This document shows positions 47,311 through 58,318 of a DNA stretch of 64,000 nt, in pieces. Origin of the DNA: Janthinobacterium lividum PAMC 25724. Lineage in GTDB: Bacteria; Pseudomonadota; Gammaproteobacteria; Burkholderiales; Burkholderiaceae_D. The notes under the pieces were generated by a model. It saw only the letters and a list, made by a program, of their open reading frames with translations, did no database searches and was not told the origin of the DNA. The position numbers and the translations under genes were made by a program. The stretch is taken from positions 248,001 through 312,000 of the forward strand of contig AHHB01000032.1 of NCBI GenBank assembly GCA_000242815.2. Direction: 5' to 3'. Within the stretch, counting starts at the first letter, position 1; each line of letters opens with the position of its first letter.

Positions 47311-48552
47311 TTAGTACAGCAATTCGTTGAACGGGATAAAGCGCAGCATGTCGCCGCGCGCAATCGACAGCCCCGGCGGGCAATCGATCAAGCCATCGCC
47401 CCACACAGTGGACGTCAGCACGCCCGAACCCTGGTTGGCAAATAGCTCCAGTTCGTCGTGCTGATTGATCTTGGCGCGTAAAAATTCGTTGCGCTTGTCC
47501 GCCTTCAGGCGTTCAAAACTGGCCGGCAGCTTGTAGCTGCGCGGCGCCAGATTGCCGGCCACGCCTTGCAGGCGCAGGATGAAGGGACGCACGAACAGCA
47601 AGAACGTGACAAAGCTCGACACGGGATTGCCGGGCAAGCCGACGAAGAACGCTTGATTAACTTCGCCAAACGCCAGCGGCTTGCCCGGCTTGACGGCGAT
47701 CTGCCACATGTTCAGCCGCCCTTCCGCTTCCACGGCCGGCTTGATATGGTCTTCCTCGCCCACCGACACGCCGCCCGAGGTGATGATCAAATCATTGCCC
47801 TGGGCCGCCTGGCGCAGCACGGCTTTTGTCGCTTCCAGGCTGTCTGGCACGATACCCAGGTCGGTGATCTCGCAACCGAGGTTTTCCAGCAGGGCGCGCA
47901 AGGTAAAACGGTTCGAGTTGTAGACGGCGCCGGGCGCCAAAGGCTGGCCCGGCATGGCCAGTTCATCGCCCGTGAAAAAGACGGCGACGCGCAGCTTGCG
48001 CAGCACCGGCAGCTGCGCCAGGCCGACCGAGGCGGCCAGGCCCATTTCCTGGCTGCGCAGACGCCGGCCAGCAGCAAGGATCTCGCCGCCGGCGCGGATA
48101 TCCTCGCCCTGGCGGCGCACCCATTCACCCGCCTGCGGCACGTGGTTTACCGTCACCACGGCGTCAAGCACGCTGCACTGCTCCTGCATCACCACGCAAT
48201 CGGCGCCGTCCGGCAGCAAGGCGCCCGTAAAAATGCGCGCCGCCGTTCCCGGCTGCAAGGGCTGGCCCACGTGGCCGGCCGCGATGCGCTGCGACACGGG
48301 CAAGCTGGCCGCGCCGCTGGCGCAATCGCTCGCGCGCACGCAATAGCCGTCCATCTGCGTATTATCGCGCTCGGGTACGTTCAAGGTCGAGGTCTGGGCC
48401 AACGCCAGCACGCGGCCGTTGGCGCGCATGGTGTCGATGTGCTCCACCTCCGTTACCGGGCGCGCCGCGCCCAGCATGAACGCTTGCGCCTCGGCCACCG
48501 ACAACAGGGGTTTTCGTACAGTGCTGGTGTCTGTCATTGCAGTGGCGCTCAT
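47311..48552 (-). CDS. moeA: Molybdopterin molybdenumtransferase MoeA
   Basis: This 413-residue protein has the MoeA domain order: an N-terminal domain with DNTQMDGYCV, the MoCF domain with FFTGDELAMPG, ITSGGVSVGEEDHI and VGLPGNPVSSFVTF, and the C-terminal beta-barrel domain. MoeA inserts molybdate into adenylated molybdopterin. The start overlaps the thrC stop by a single base, so thrC and moeA are coupled although they belong to different pathways. Confidence 0.95.
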   Translation of the reverse strand: MSATAMTDTSTVRKPLLSVAEAQAFMLGAARPVTEVEHIDTMRANGRVLALAQTSTLNVPERDNTQMDGYCVRASDCASGAASLPVSQRIAAGHVGQPLQPGTAARIFTGALLPDGADCVVMQEQCSVLDAVVTVNHVPQAGEWVRRQGEDIRAGGEILAAGRRLRSQEMGLAASVGLAQLPVLRKLRVAVFFTGDELAMPGQPLAPGAVYNSNRFTLRALLENLGCEITDLGIVPDSLEATKAVLRQAAQGNDLIITSGGVSVGEEDHIKPAVEAEGRLNMWQIAVKPGKPLAFGEVNQAFFVGLPGNPVSSFVTFLLFVRPFILRLQGVAGNLAPRSYKLPASFERLKADKRNEFLRAKINQHDELELFANQGSGVLTSTVWGDGLIDCPPGLSIARGDMLRFIPFNELLY

Positions 48553-50048
48553 TACAAGCCCGTGGCGGCGCTGATATACGCCTTCATTTTCTCGACATCG
48601 GTATCCATCACGATGAACTTTTGCGGCAAGTCTTCGATGTTTTCGAAGCCCGCTGGCCGTTCGGCGTCCACGCCCAATGCATCGAGGATGGTTTCGTTGA
48701 ACTTGGCCGCCAGCGCCGTTTCCAGCACGATCATCGGCACATTCGGCTCCAGGTGCTCGCGCGCCACCTTGATGCCGTCGGCCGTGTGCGTATCGATGAT
48801 GATGCCGTAGTCGTCAGCCACGTCGCGGATGGTGTCGAGGCGGTCCTGGTGCGTGGACTTGCCCGACTTGAAGCCATACTTGGCGACCAGCTTGAACTCG
48901 TCGCCATCGCTGCCAGGCTTGCCGGACAAATCAAAACCGCCGTGGCTGTCCACTTTCGCAAACAGCGCACGTACACGCTCGCCGTCGCGGCCAACCAGGT
49001 CGTATATGAAGCGCTCGAAGTTCGAGGCCTTCGAAATATCCATCGACGGGCTGCTGGTGTGGTAAGTCTCGGCCGACTTGCGCACGCGGTACACGCCTGT
49101 GCGGAAAAATTCGTCGAGCACGTCGTTTTCATTCGTCGCCGCCACCAGTTTCGAGATGGGCAAACCCATCATGCGGGCGATATGGCCGGCGCAGATATTG
49201 CCGAAGTTACCCGACGGCACCGTAAACGACACTTTCTGTTCGTTGCTGGTGGTAGCCGACAGGTAGCCGCGGAAGTAGTACACGACCTGCGCCACGACGC
49301 GCGCCCAGTTGATGGAGTTGACGGTGCCGATCTTTTGTTTCGCCTTGAACGGCAAGTCGTTCGAGACGGCCTTGACCATATCCTGGCAGTCGTCGAACAC
49401 GCCTTCGACGGCGATGTTGTAGATGTTCGGGTCTTGCAGGCTGAACATCTGCGCCGTCTGGAAGGCGCTCATTTTCTTGTGCGGCGACAGCATCAAGACG
49501 CGGATGCCCTTCTTGCCGCGCATCGCGTATTGGGCCGCGCTGCCCGTGTCGCCCGACGTGGCGCCGAAAATATTGAGTTCGGCGTCATGTTTGGCCAGCG
49601 TGTATTCGAACAGATTGCCCAGCAACTGCATGGCCATATCCTTGAAGGCCAGGGTCGGGCCGTTCGACAGCGCCTGTAGCATCAGCGTGGTCTGTCCACC
49701 CTTGACGCTATTTTCTTCGAGCACGCGCAGCGGCGTGATGTCGGCCGCGTTTTCACCGGCGCGGACGTTTTTGTAGACGGCCTTGGTATAGGTTTTCGCC
49801 GTCAATGCCTTCAAATCCGCAGCCGGGATATCGGTGGCGAATTTCTTCAGGATTTCGAATGCCAGGTCGGCATACGACAATGTGCGCCAGGCATTGAGCT
49901 CGGCACCAGTGACTTGCGGGTAATGTTCTGGGAGATACAGTCCGCCATCGGGGGCCAGTCCGCCCAGAAGGATGTCGGAAAATTGCTGCAAAGATGACTG
50001 TTGCGACTGCAATGGCGCTTTATCAGCGCGGGTAGACACGTAGTGCAT
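48552..50048 (-). CDS. thrC: Threonine synthase
   Basis: The 498-residue PLP enzyme has the PLP lysine in TLAFKDMAMQLLG, the phosphate-binding GATSGDTGSAAQYA, and the N-terminal extension typical of this class (HYVSTRADKAPLQSQQ...). It converts O-phosphohomoserine to threonine. It heads thrC-moeA-moaD. The homoserine dehydrogenase gene (hom), often its upstream neighbour in Betaproteobacteria, is not present; a divergent ATPase gene lies there instead. Confidence 0.97.
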   Translation of the reverse strand: MHYVSTRADKAPLQSQQSSLQQFSDILLGGLAPDGGLYLPEHYPQVTGAELNAWRTLSYADLAFEILKKFATDIPAADLKALTAKTYTKAVYKNVRAGENAADITPLRVLEENSVKGGQTTLMLQALSNGPTLAFKDMAMQLLGNLFEYTLAKHDAELNIFGATSGDTGSAAQYAMRGKKGIRVLMLSPHKKMSAFQTAQMFSLQDPNIYNIAVEGVFDDCQDMVKAVSNDLPFKAKQKIGTVNSINWARVVAQVVYYFRGYLSATTSNEQKVSFTVPSGNFGNICAGHIARMMGLPISKLVAATNENDVLDEFFRTGVYRVRKSAETYHTSSPSMDISKASNFERFIYDLVGRDGERVRALFAKVDSHGGFDLSGKPGSDGDEFKLVAKYGFKSGKSTHQDRLDTIRDVADDYGIIIDTHTADGIKVAREHLEPNVPMIVLETALAAKFNETILDALGVDAERPAGFENIEDLPQKFIVMDTDVEKMKAYISAATGL

Positions 50049-50345
50049 AAATTTGAAGAGTCCAGTTGAGCTGAGTGCGGTTGATCATGAATTGCAGCGG
50101 ATATTATAGTGCCACAGGCTACCCAAGGCGAATCGCATGCGCAAGCAGCCGTGCTGAGCGGCGCGCTTGTTGCCAAACAGCAGCGCCTGGCAAGGCTGAC
50201 ATCGTTTAAAAGCATTGCACTTTTGAAATTTGTTTGACCAGATCAACGCGCTGCATAAAGGATGCGCGCCCATGCTGGTGTGCGCGCGCGATTTGCGCCA
50301 CACTCGTCCTTGTCGGCCGCAGTGCGGCCATTCATGGAACCGGCC

Positions 50346-51086
50346 ATGTCGCTGAGTAAAAAACCGTATCTGCAAAGTGCCACGCTGCGCTCTGACGCCG
50401 TCGTCGACCTGGACAACTATCCGTTCACCATCCCCGCTATCCGCGACTTCGTGCGCATGGATTTTCATCGCGACGTGACGTTTTTTGTCGGTGAAAATGG
50501 CAGCGGCAAGTCGACCATGCTCGAAGCGCTGGCCGTGGGGTTGGGCTTGGGCAAGGATGGCGGCACGCGCAATGTGCGCATCGCCGTGCCATCGGACCAG
50601 GAATCGCTCTTGCATGCGCATCTGCGCCTGAGCAAAAGCTACAAGCAGCCGGACGACAGTTATTTTTTGCGCGCCGAGAGTTTTTTCAATGTCGCCACCT
50701 ATATGGATGACATGCCCGAATACCTGGGCAGCTACGGCGGCAAGTCGCTGCATGCGCAATCGCACGGCGAAGCGTTCATGGCGACCTTGATCAACAAGCT
50801 GAGGGGCAAAGGCCTGTATCTGCTCGACGAGCCCGAGGCAGCCCTGTCGCCCAGCCGCCAGATGGCAGCCCTGTCGGTGATCCACCAGCTGGTGCGGGAT
50901 GACTCGCAGCTGATCATCGCCACCCACTCACCCATCCTGCTGGCCTACCCGAACGCGAAAATCCTGATGTTTAGCGGCGGCGGCATCCACGAAGTGGCGT
51001 ACGAAGACACGGAACACTACGCCGTGACGCGCGATTTCCTCGATCACTATCCAAGAAGGCTGGAGCAGCTGTTTGAGGAGGAGTGA
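50346..51086 (+). CDS. AAA/ABC-type ATPase (RecF/SMC-like single-domain)
   Basis: The 246-residue protein has Walker A VGENGSGKST (about residue 48), Walker B GLYLLDEPEAALS and the switch His in IATHSPILL, as in short predicted ATPases of the AAA_23/ABC type with no transport domain. Members are sometimes linked to nucleic-acid repair; the role here is unknown and no partner nuclease lies next to it, so a defence module is not supported. Start at 50346 or 50334 (ATG); no clear ribosome site. A structured repeat follows its stop. Confidence 0.82.
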   Translation: MSLSKKPYLQSATLRSDAVVDLDNYPFTIPAIRDFVRMDFHRDVTFFVGENGSGKSTMLEALAVGLGLGKDGGTRNVRIAVPSDQESLLHAHLRLSKSYKQPDDSYFLRAESFFNVATYMDDMPEYLGSYGGKSLHAQSHGEAFMATLINKLRGKGLYLLDEPEAALSPSRQMAALSVIHQLVRDDSQLIIATHSPILLAYPNAKILMFSGGGIHEVAYEDTEHYAVTRDFLDHYPRRLEQLFEEE

Positions 51087-51108
51087 AGTTGGTGGCTGAG
51101 GTGGTGAT

Positions 51109-51193
51109 GTCGGCTTACGCCCTGCGGGCTAAGCCGACCTACGCCGACCGTGGCGTATCGTAGGTCGGATTAGCGCTGCGCGCGTAATCCGAC
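51109..51193. repeat. Three-hairpin REP-like intergenic repeat
   Basis: Three hairpins follow each other: GTCGGCTTA/TAAGCCGAC (51109-51138) with an inner GCCC/GGGC pair, TACGCC/GGCGTA (51140-51157), and GTCGGATTA/TAATCCGAC (51164-51193). The first and third are variants of one sequence, and CCGACCTACG and CGTAGGTCGG pair across the middle. It lies between convergent genes and probably acts as a dispersed REP/BIME-type element and perhaps as a transcript end. Confidence 0.7.
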
Positions 51194-51208
51194 ACCACCA
51201 TCAGCACA

Positions 51209-52621
51209 TCAACAAGCGGCGTGATTCACCGTGATGACGTGCACGGCAAGGCCGCCCAAGGACGTTTCCTTGTACTTGTCTTGCATGTCCGCGCCCGTCT
51301 GGCGCATGGTTTCGATAACTTCATCAAGGCTGACGAAGTGCGTGCCGTCACCCTTCAGCGCCAGCGAGGCGGCCGTGATGGCCTTCACTGCGCCCATGCC
51401 ATTGCGCTCGATGCAGGGGATCTGCACCAGGCCGCCGATCGGGTCGCAAGTCATGCCCAGATGGTGCTCGATGCCGATTTCAGCCGCGTTCTCGATCTGT
51501 TCATTCGTGCCGCCCAGCGCGGCCACCAGGCCGGCCGCCGCCATGGCGCACGCCACGCCCACTTCACCCTGGCAGCCTACTTCGGCGCCCGAGATCGAGG
51601 CATTACGTTTGCACAGCATGCCAATGGCCGCTGCCGTCAGCATGAAACGGCGCACGCCGCCCACAGGGTCGCTGGGTCGGCAATCCTGCGCGTAATAGCG
51701 CAGCACGGCCGGGATGATGCCGGCGGCGCCGTTGGTCGGTGCCGTCACGACGCGCCCACCGGCCGCGTTTTCTTCGTTGACGGCCATCGCGTACAGGCTG
51801 ACCAGATGCACGGCATCGTGCGGCAAGTCGTTGGCGCGGTTGTCCGACGCTTTCGTCTCCTGCGCCAGACGCCATAATTTGGCGGCGCGGCGCTTGACGT
51901 TCAAGCCGCCCGGCAAATTGCCCGTCGCTTCCAGGCCGTGCGCGATACAGTCGCGCATGACGTGCCAGATGCGGTCCAGGCCTTCATTGAGTTCCGTCTC
52001 GCTGCGCTTGACGCACTCGTTGGCGCGCAGCATTTCCGGGATCGACAGACCACTTTCCACGCCATGCGCGAGCAGCTGCTCCATGGTATCGAAGGGAAAG
52101 ACGACCGGCGCTTTGGCGGCCAATTCCACTTCGCCTTGCGCCTGGCCCGCAGCATGCCCTTCGCCCTCTGCACGGATAAAACCGCCGCCAATCGAGTAAA
52201 ACACCTTGTCGACGCGGCTGCCATCGGCCAGTATCAGGGTAAAGCGCATGCCGTTCGGGTGTTCGGGCAAAGAGACATCCTTATGCCAGATCAAGTTCGC
52301 CGCTGCCGTAAACGGCACCACGTGCGTACCCAGCAGCGCGACCTCACCGGCCGCATCGATGGCGGCCAGCTTGCTGTCGACGGCATCGGGCGCCACGTCT
52401 TGCGGCGTTTCGCCCATCAAGCCCAGAATGACCGCCTTGTCTGTGGCATGACCCACGCCCGTCAGCGCCAGCGACCCATACAAGGCTGCCTCGACGCCCA
52501 CTACCTGGTCCAGCGAACCGTATTCGACCAGAAAACGCCGCGCCGCCGCCATCGGCCCCACAGTGTGGGAACTCGACGGCCCGATGCCGATCTTGAACAA
52601 GTCAAATACGCTCATATCCAT
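51209..52621 (-). CDS. sdaA: L-serine ammonia-lyase, iron-sulfur dependent (single-chain)
   Basis: This 470-residue protein has the beta domain (FDLFKIGIGPSSSHTVGPM) fused to the alpha domain. Candidate [4Fe-4S] ligands are Cys in GMLCKRNASISGAEVGCQ and in GMTCDPIGGLVQIPC, the latter pair with the 11-residue spacing known from the family. It deaminates L-serine to pyruvate. It is the third gene of kbl-tdh-sdaA, 48 bases after tdh. The ATG at 52619-52621 follows GAGA; a second ATG is two codons on. Confidence 0.95.
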   Translation of the reverse strand: MDMSVFDLFKIGIGPSSSHTVGPMAAARRFLVEYGSLDQVVGVEAALYGSLALTGVGHATDKAVILGLMGETPQDVAPDAVDSKLAAIDAAGEVALLGTHVVPFTAAANLIWHKDVSLPEHPNGMRFTLILADGSRVDKVFYSIGGGFIRAEGEGHAAGQAQGEVELAAKAPVVFPFDTMEQLLAHGVESGLSIPEMLRANECVKRSETELNEGLDRIWHVMRDCIAHGLEATGNLPGGLNVKRRAAKLWRLAQETKASDNRANDLPHDAVHLVSLYAMAVNEENAAGGRVVTAPTNGAAGIIPAVLRYYAQDCRPSDPVGGVRRFMLTAAAIGMLCKRNASISGAEVGCQGEVGVACAMAAAGLVAALGGTNEQIENAAEIGIEHHLGMTCDPIGGLVQIPCIERNGMGAVKAITAASLALKGDGTHFVSLDEVIETMRQTGADMQDKYKETSLGGLAVHVITVNHAAC

Positions 52622-52669
52622 GTAGTGTCTCTTTATATTGGTATTTTTTTATTAATTATTGTGCAATCT

Positions 52670-53635
52670 TCAGGCAGCTTTGGCGTGCTGCCCTGCGTCG
52701 ACATTGGCCAACATATCGGTGACCATCTGCTCGACGCCGATCTGCGCTTTCCAACCCCAGTCTGCGCTGGCCTTGCTGTCGTCGAGACTTTGCGGCCAGC
52801 TGTCGGCGATGGCCTGGCGGCTGTCCGGCTTATAGCTGATCTTGAAGTCCGGCACCGTACGCACGATGGCTTTTGCCAGCTGCTCGGGGTTGAACGACAC
52901 GCCCGCCACATTGTAGGACGAACGGATCTTGATCGATGCCGCCGGCGCATCCATCAGTTCAATGGTGGCGCGGATGGCGTCGGGCATGTAAATCATCGGC
53001 AAGGTGGTGTTCGCATCGAGGAAACATTCATAGCGCTCACCGCGCAAGGCTGCATGGAAAATGGCGATGGCGTAATCGGTGGTACCGCCGCCCGGAGGCG
53101 ATTTATAACTGATGATGCCCGGGTAGCGGATGCTGCGCACGTCCACACCATACTTGTTGAAGTAATACTCGCACAGGCGTTCGCCGGCCAGCTTGCTGAT
53201 GCCGTACATCGAAGTCGGGTCCATCACCGTCATTTGCGCGGTGTTCGCCTGCGGCGTGTTCGGACCGAAAGCGGCGATCGACGATGGCCAGAAGATGCGC
53301 AAGGGTTTGCCCGCGACACCGCGTTCGCGCGCCAGTTCCAGGATATTGAGCAAGCCATCCATGTTCAGGCTCCAGGCCTTCAATGGCGCCGCCTCGCCCG
53401 TGGCCGACAGCATGGCCGCCAGCTGGTAGACCTGGGTGATATGCTCGTCGGCGATGATTTTCGCCAAGCCGTCCTTATCCAGTACGTTCAATTGCGCGTA
53501 GCGCTTGGCCTGGTACAGATTGTTTGTGCCGATATCGCTGGCGATGACGTTGTCCGCGCCGTGCTGCAGCGCCAGCGCGCCCACCAACTCACTACCGATT
53601 TGGCCGTTTGCGCCGATGACTAAGATGCGTTCCAT
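52670..53635 (-). CDS. L-threonine 3-dehydrogenase, SDR (epimerase-like) type
   Basis: This 321-residue extended SDR protein has the Rossmann motif VIGANGQIGSELV, SSIAAFGP and the active-site YGISK (Tyr/Lys). It resembles NAD-dependent threonine dehydrogenases of the short-chain type (human/Cupriavidus/Thermoplasma-like), not the zinc enzyme of E. coli. It oxidises L-threonine to 2-amino-3-ketobutyrate. It follows kbl by 20 bases, which supports the assignment strongly. Confidence 0.9.
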   Translation of the reverse strand: MERILVIGANGQIGSELVGALALQHGADNVIASDIGTNNLYQAKRYAQLNVLDKDGLAKIIADEHITQVYQLAAMLSATGEAAPLKAWSLNMDGLLNILELARERGVAGKPLRIFWPSSIAAFGPNTPQANTAQMTVMDPTSMYGISKLAGERLCEYYFNKYGVDVRSIRYPGIISYKSPPGGGTTDYAIAIFHAALRGERYECFLDANTTLPMIYMPDAIRATIELMDAPAASIKIRSSYNVAGVSFNPEQLAKAIVRTVPDFKISYKPDSRQAIADSWPQSLDDSKASADWGWKAQIGVEQMVTDMLANVDAGQHAKAA

Positions 53636-53655
53636 GCTATGTCCCTGAATTCTTA

Positions 53656-54885
53656 TTAATTAGTAGTGGTAGTGGTCGTAGTGAGCAGGCCCAGTTCCTG
53701 GCCGGCCTGCTCGAAGGCGGCCAGCACTTGCACCAGCTGTTCGCGCGTGTGCGCAGCGGACAGCTGCACGCGCACGCGGGCCTGGCCCATCGGTACGACC
53801 GGGTAAAAGAAACCGGTCACCAGCACGCCCAGCTCATACAGGCGGGCGGCGAATTTTTGCGCCACGGGAGCATCGAACAGCATCACCGGCACGACCGGAT
53901 GGGTGCCCGGCTTGATGGTAAAGCCGATGCGCTCGATTTCGCTGCGGAAGAAAGCCGTGTTTTCATGCAGGCGGTCGCGCAGTTCGGTCGATTTGGCCAG
54001 ACGCTCCAATACCGACAGCGAGGCGCCGGCGATCGATGGCGCCAGGGTGTTCGAGAACAGATAAGGGCGCGATTTCTGGCGCAGGGTGTCGATGACTTCC
54101 TTGCGCGCCGCAGTAAAACCGCCCATGGCGCCGCCCAGGGCCTTGCCCAGCGTGCCCGTGATGATGTCGATGCGGCCCATCACATTGTGGTGTTCGTGCG
54201 TGCCGCGGCCCGTCGCGCCCATGAAGCCGGAAGCGTGGCATTCGTCGATCATCACCAGCGCGCCATACTTGTCAGCCAAGTCGCAGATCTTGTCGAGTTG
54301 CGCAATCGTGCCATCCATCGAGAACACGCCATCCGTGACGATGACCTTATGGCGCTTGCCGGCGGCAAGCGCCGCTTGCAATTGCACTTCCAGATCGGCC
54401 ATGTCGTTGTGTGCATAGCGGTAGCGGCCAGCCTTGCACAGGCGGATGCCGTCGATGATGGAAGCGTGGTTCAGCGCGTCCGAGATGATGGCGTCGTTTT
54501 CATCGAACAGGGGCTCGAACACGCCGCCGTTGGCGTCGAATGCGGCCGCGTACAAAATCGTGTCCTCGGTGCCCAGAAATGCGGAAATCGCCTGTTCCAG
54601 TTCCTTGTGCACGGTTTGCGTGCCGCAGATGAAGCGCACGGACGACAGGCCGTAGCCGTATTTTTGCGTGGCGGCAATAGAGGCTTGCTGCGTCTGCAGA
54701 TCGCCGGACAGGCCCAGATAGTTGTTGGCACACATATTAATCAGGGTACGGCCATCGTCGCATACCACTTCGGCGCCCTGGCGCGAGGCGATCACGCGCT
54801 CGGGCTTGTACAAGCCCTGCTGGCGCAATTGATCGAGATTCTGTTGCAGACCGCTGAAAAAGGTGTTCTTCGCTTGCTCGCTCAT
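53656..54885 (-). CDS. kbl: Glycine C-acetyltransferase (2-amino-3-ketobutyrate CoA ligase)
   Basis: The 409-residue PLP enzyme of the alpha-oxoamine synthase family has MIDECHASGFMG and the PLP lysine in GTLGKALGGAMGGF. It cleaves 2-amino-3-ketobutyrate with CoA to glycine and acetyl-CoA. The start at 54883-54885 follows AAGGATC; the frame upstream runs into the regulatory region. The C-terminus ends in six threonines (TTTTTTN), made by a trinucleotide-type repeat. First gene of the kbl-tdh-sdaA operon. Confidence 0.96.
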   Translation of the reverse strand: MSEQAKNTFFSGLQQNLDQLRQQGLYKPERVIASRQGAEVVCDDGRTLINMCANNYLGLSGDLQTQQASIAATQKYGYGLSSVRFICGTQTVHKELEQAISAFLGTEDTILYAAAFDANGGVFEPLFDENDAIISDALNHASIIDGIRLCKAGRYRYAHNDMADLEVQLQAALAAGKRHKVIVTDGVFSMDGTIAQLDKICDLADKYGALVMIDECHASGFMGATGRGTHEHHNVMGRIDIITGTLGKALGGAMGGFTAARKEVIDTLRQKSRPYLFSNTLAPSIAGASLSVLERLAKSTELRDRLHENTAFFRSEIERIGFTIKPGTHPVVPVMLFDAPVAQKFAARLYELGVLVTGFFYPVVPMGQARVRVQLSAAHTREQLVQVLAAFEQAGQELGLLTTTTTTTN

Positions 54886-55033
54886 GATGATCCTTGTGTG
54901 TCCCTGTTGTATCGGTGGTATCCGGGTGACCTCAGCGGCCATAGGGGAACAGCAGCCGCTTGACCGGTGCGCGCAGTATGCTGTACCGTGAAGCGCTGTT
55001 TGAAGTCTACACGTTTCCGTGCTTTTCCTCAAA

Positions 55034-55069
55034 ATCCACTATGTCGAACTGAAATTCAATATAGTGGAT
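55034..55069. promoter_or_regulatory. 36-bp operator-like palindrome between kbl and the XRE-cupin gene
   Basis: ATCCACTAT (55034-55042) and ATAGTGGAT (55061-55069) are perfect inverted arms of 9 bp; the dyad continues inward so that 14 of 18 positions match. It lies 39 bases before the regulator ATG and 149 bases before the kbl ATG, so it can serve both promoters. The XRE-cupin protein is the obvious candidate to bind it (inference). Confidence 0.7.
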
Positions 55070-55107
55070 ATTACCCAAGCCTACTGAACTTTGCAAGCCA
55101 CCTGCCG

Positions 55108-55683
55108 ATGAAAACCAGCATTTCGACCAATTCTCCACCCGAAGTGGGTGCAACACTGCAACGGCTGCGCCTGGCGCGCGGCCTGACACTGGAAGATTTG
55201 TCGCGCATCGCGGGCGTCTCGAAGTCCATGCTGTCGCAAATCGAGCGCGAAAAAGCCAATCCCACCATCGCCATTACGTGGCGACTGGCCAACGCCCTGG
55301 GGGTACAGATCGGCGAATTACTCTCCAACGCAGAAAAAACCGTGGAAACCATCCGCATCACGGACGCCCACGAAACCCCCACCCTGCCCGGCGACCATGC
55401 GGGCTACGTGCTGCGCATTCTGGGGCCGATGGAACTGGCCGGCAAATACGAGTGGTATGAAGTGACCCTGGCGCCGGGCGGGGAACTGGCGTCGCAGCCG
55501 CATGACCCGGGCACCACCGAGCATTTGACAGTGATCCACGGCAACCTGGAACTGGAAGTAGGCATGGCGAAGAAAAAGGTCAAAAATGGCGGCACGGCGC
55601 GCTATCCGGCGGATCAGCCGCATACTATCCGGAATCTGGGCAAGACCGAAGGCAAGGCCTTACTCGTGGTCATCCACCGATAA
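55108..55683 (+). CDS. XRE-family regulator with C-terminal cupin domain
   Basis: This 191-residue protein has an N-terminal helix-turn-helix of XRE type (about 10-65; LSRIAGVSKSMLSQIEREKANP) and a C-terminal cupin (about 110-188) that may bind a small ligand. Such proteins (PuuR/SutR-like) commonly control amino-acid or polyamine breakdown genes. It is divergent from kbl-tdh-sdaA with a strong dyad between, so the likely ligand is an amino acid of that pathway (inference). The ATG at 55108 gives the family start; the region before is regulatory. Confidence 0.9.
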   Translation: MKTSISTNSPPEVGATLQRLRLARGLTLEDLSRIAGVSKSMLSQIEREKANPTIAITWRLANALGVQIGELLSNAEKTVETIRITDAHETPTLPGDHAGYVLRILGPMELAGKYEWYEVTLAPGGELASQPHDPGTTEHLTVIHGNLELEVGMAKKKVKNGGTARYPADQPHTIRNLGKTEGKALLVVIHR

Positions 55684-55810
55684 GCCTCGCCAGCAACTGC
55701 GTCAATTCGGCACCGTTCGGCATCGACGTGGGCGGCCTCGATCATTTAAGCTTTCAGTCGATGTCTGAAAAGGGGCTGCTGGCACGCATCGCGCCTTGGC
55801 ATCGGACGTA

Positions 55811-55842
55811 AAAAAGCGCGGGCCAACTGCACCCGCGCTTTT
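55811..55842. terminator. Terminator between the XRE-cupin gene and the prolyl oligopeptidase gene
   Basis: AAAAGCGCGGG and CCCGCGCTTTT pair perfectly (11 bp, 9-base loop), flanked by A and T runs. It can end transcripts from both convergent genes; the T run is better on the minus strand. Confidence 0.92.
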
Positions 55843-55863
55843 CAAGACAGAAAGATGAGCAGA

Positions 55864-58044
<2,181 letters not shown>

Positions 58045-58318
58045 GGGTGGTTGTCTCATTGTTGGATGTCGAAGAAAGCAAGCCGCTCAAACGTACGACG
58101 CGGCTGCCCATGTTGACTTTCGCCAAGAGAAATCATAGCGCGGATTGACACTTTTAAAGCACAGTTATCTGCTGGATTTGCCGTCTTTTGTTTGGGGAAA
58201 TGCGGTGAACTACCGTCACAAATTACTGTATTGGCGAGAATTGGCACACTGACGGACAGGCAAGAAACATTATCAAAAGCAAACCCGTTTCATCAAGCCG
58301 TCATAAATCTTCGTTACC

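Noticed and set aside
50346-51086. Possible defence ATPase (anti-phage module)
   Set aside because: The ATPase has no adjacent nuclease, reverse transcriptase, TIR or other effector gene; neighbours are thrC and sdaA, so a defence role is not supported.
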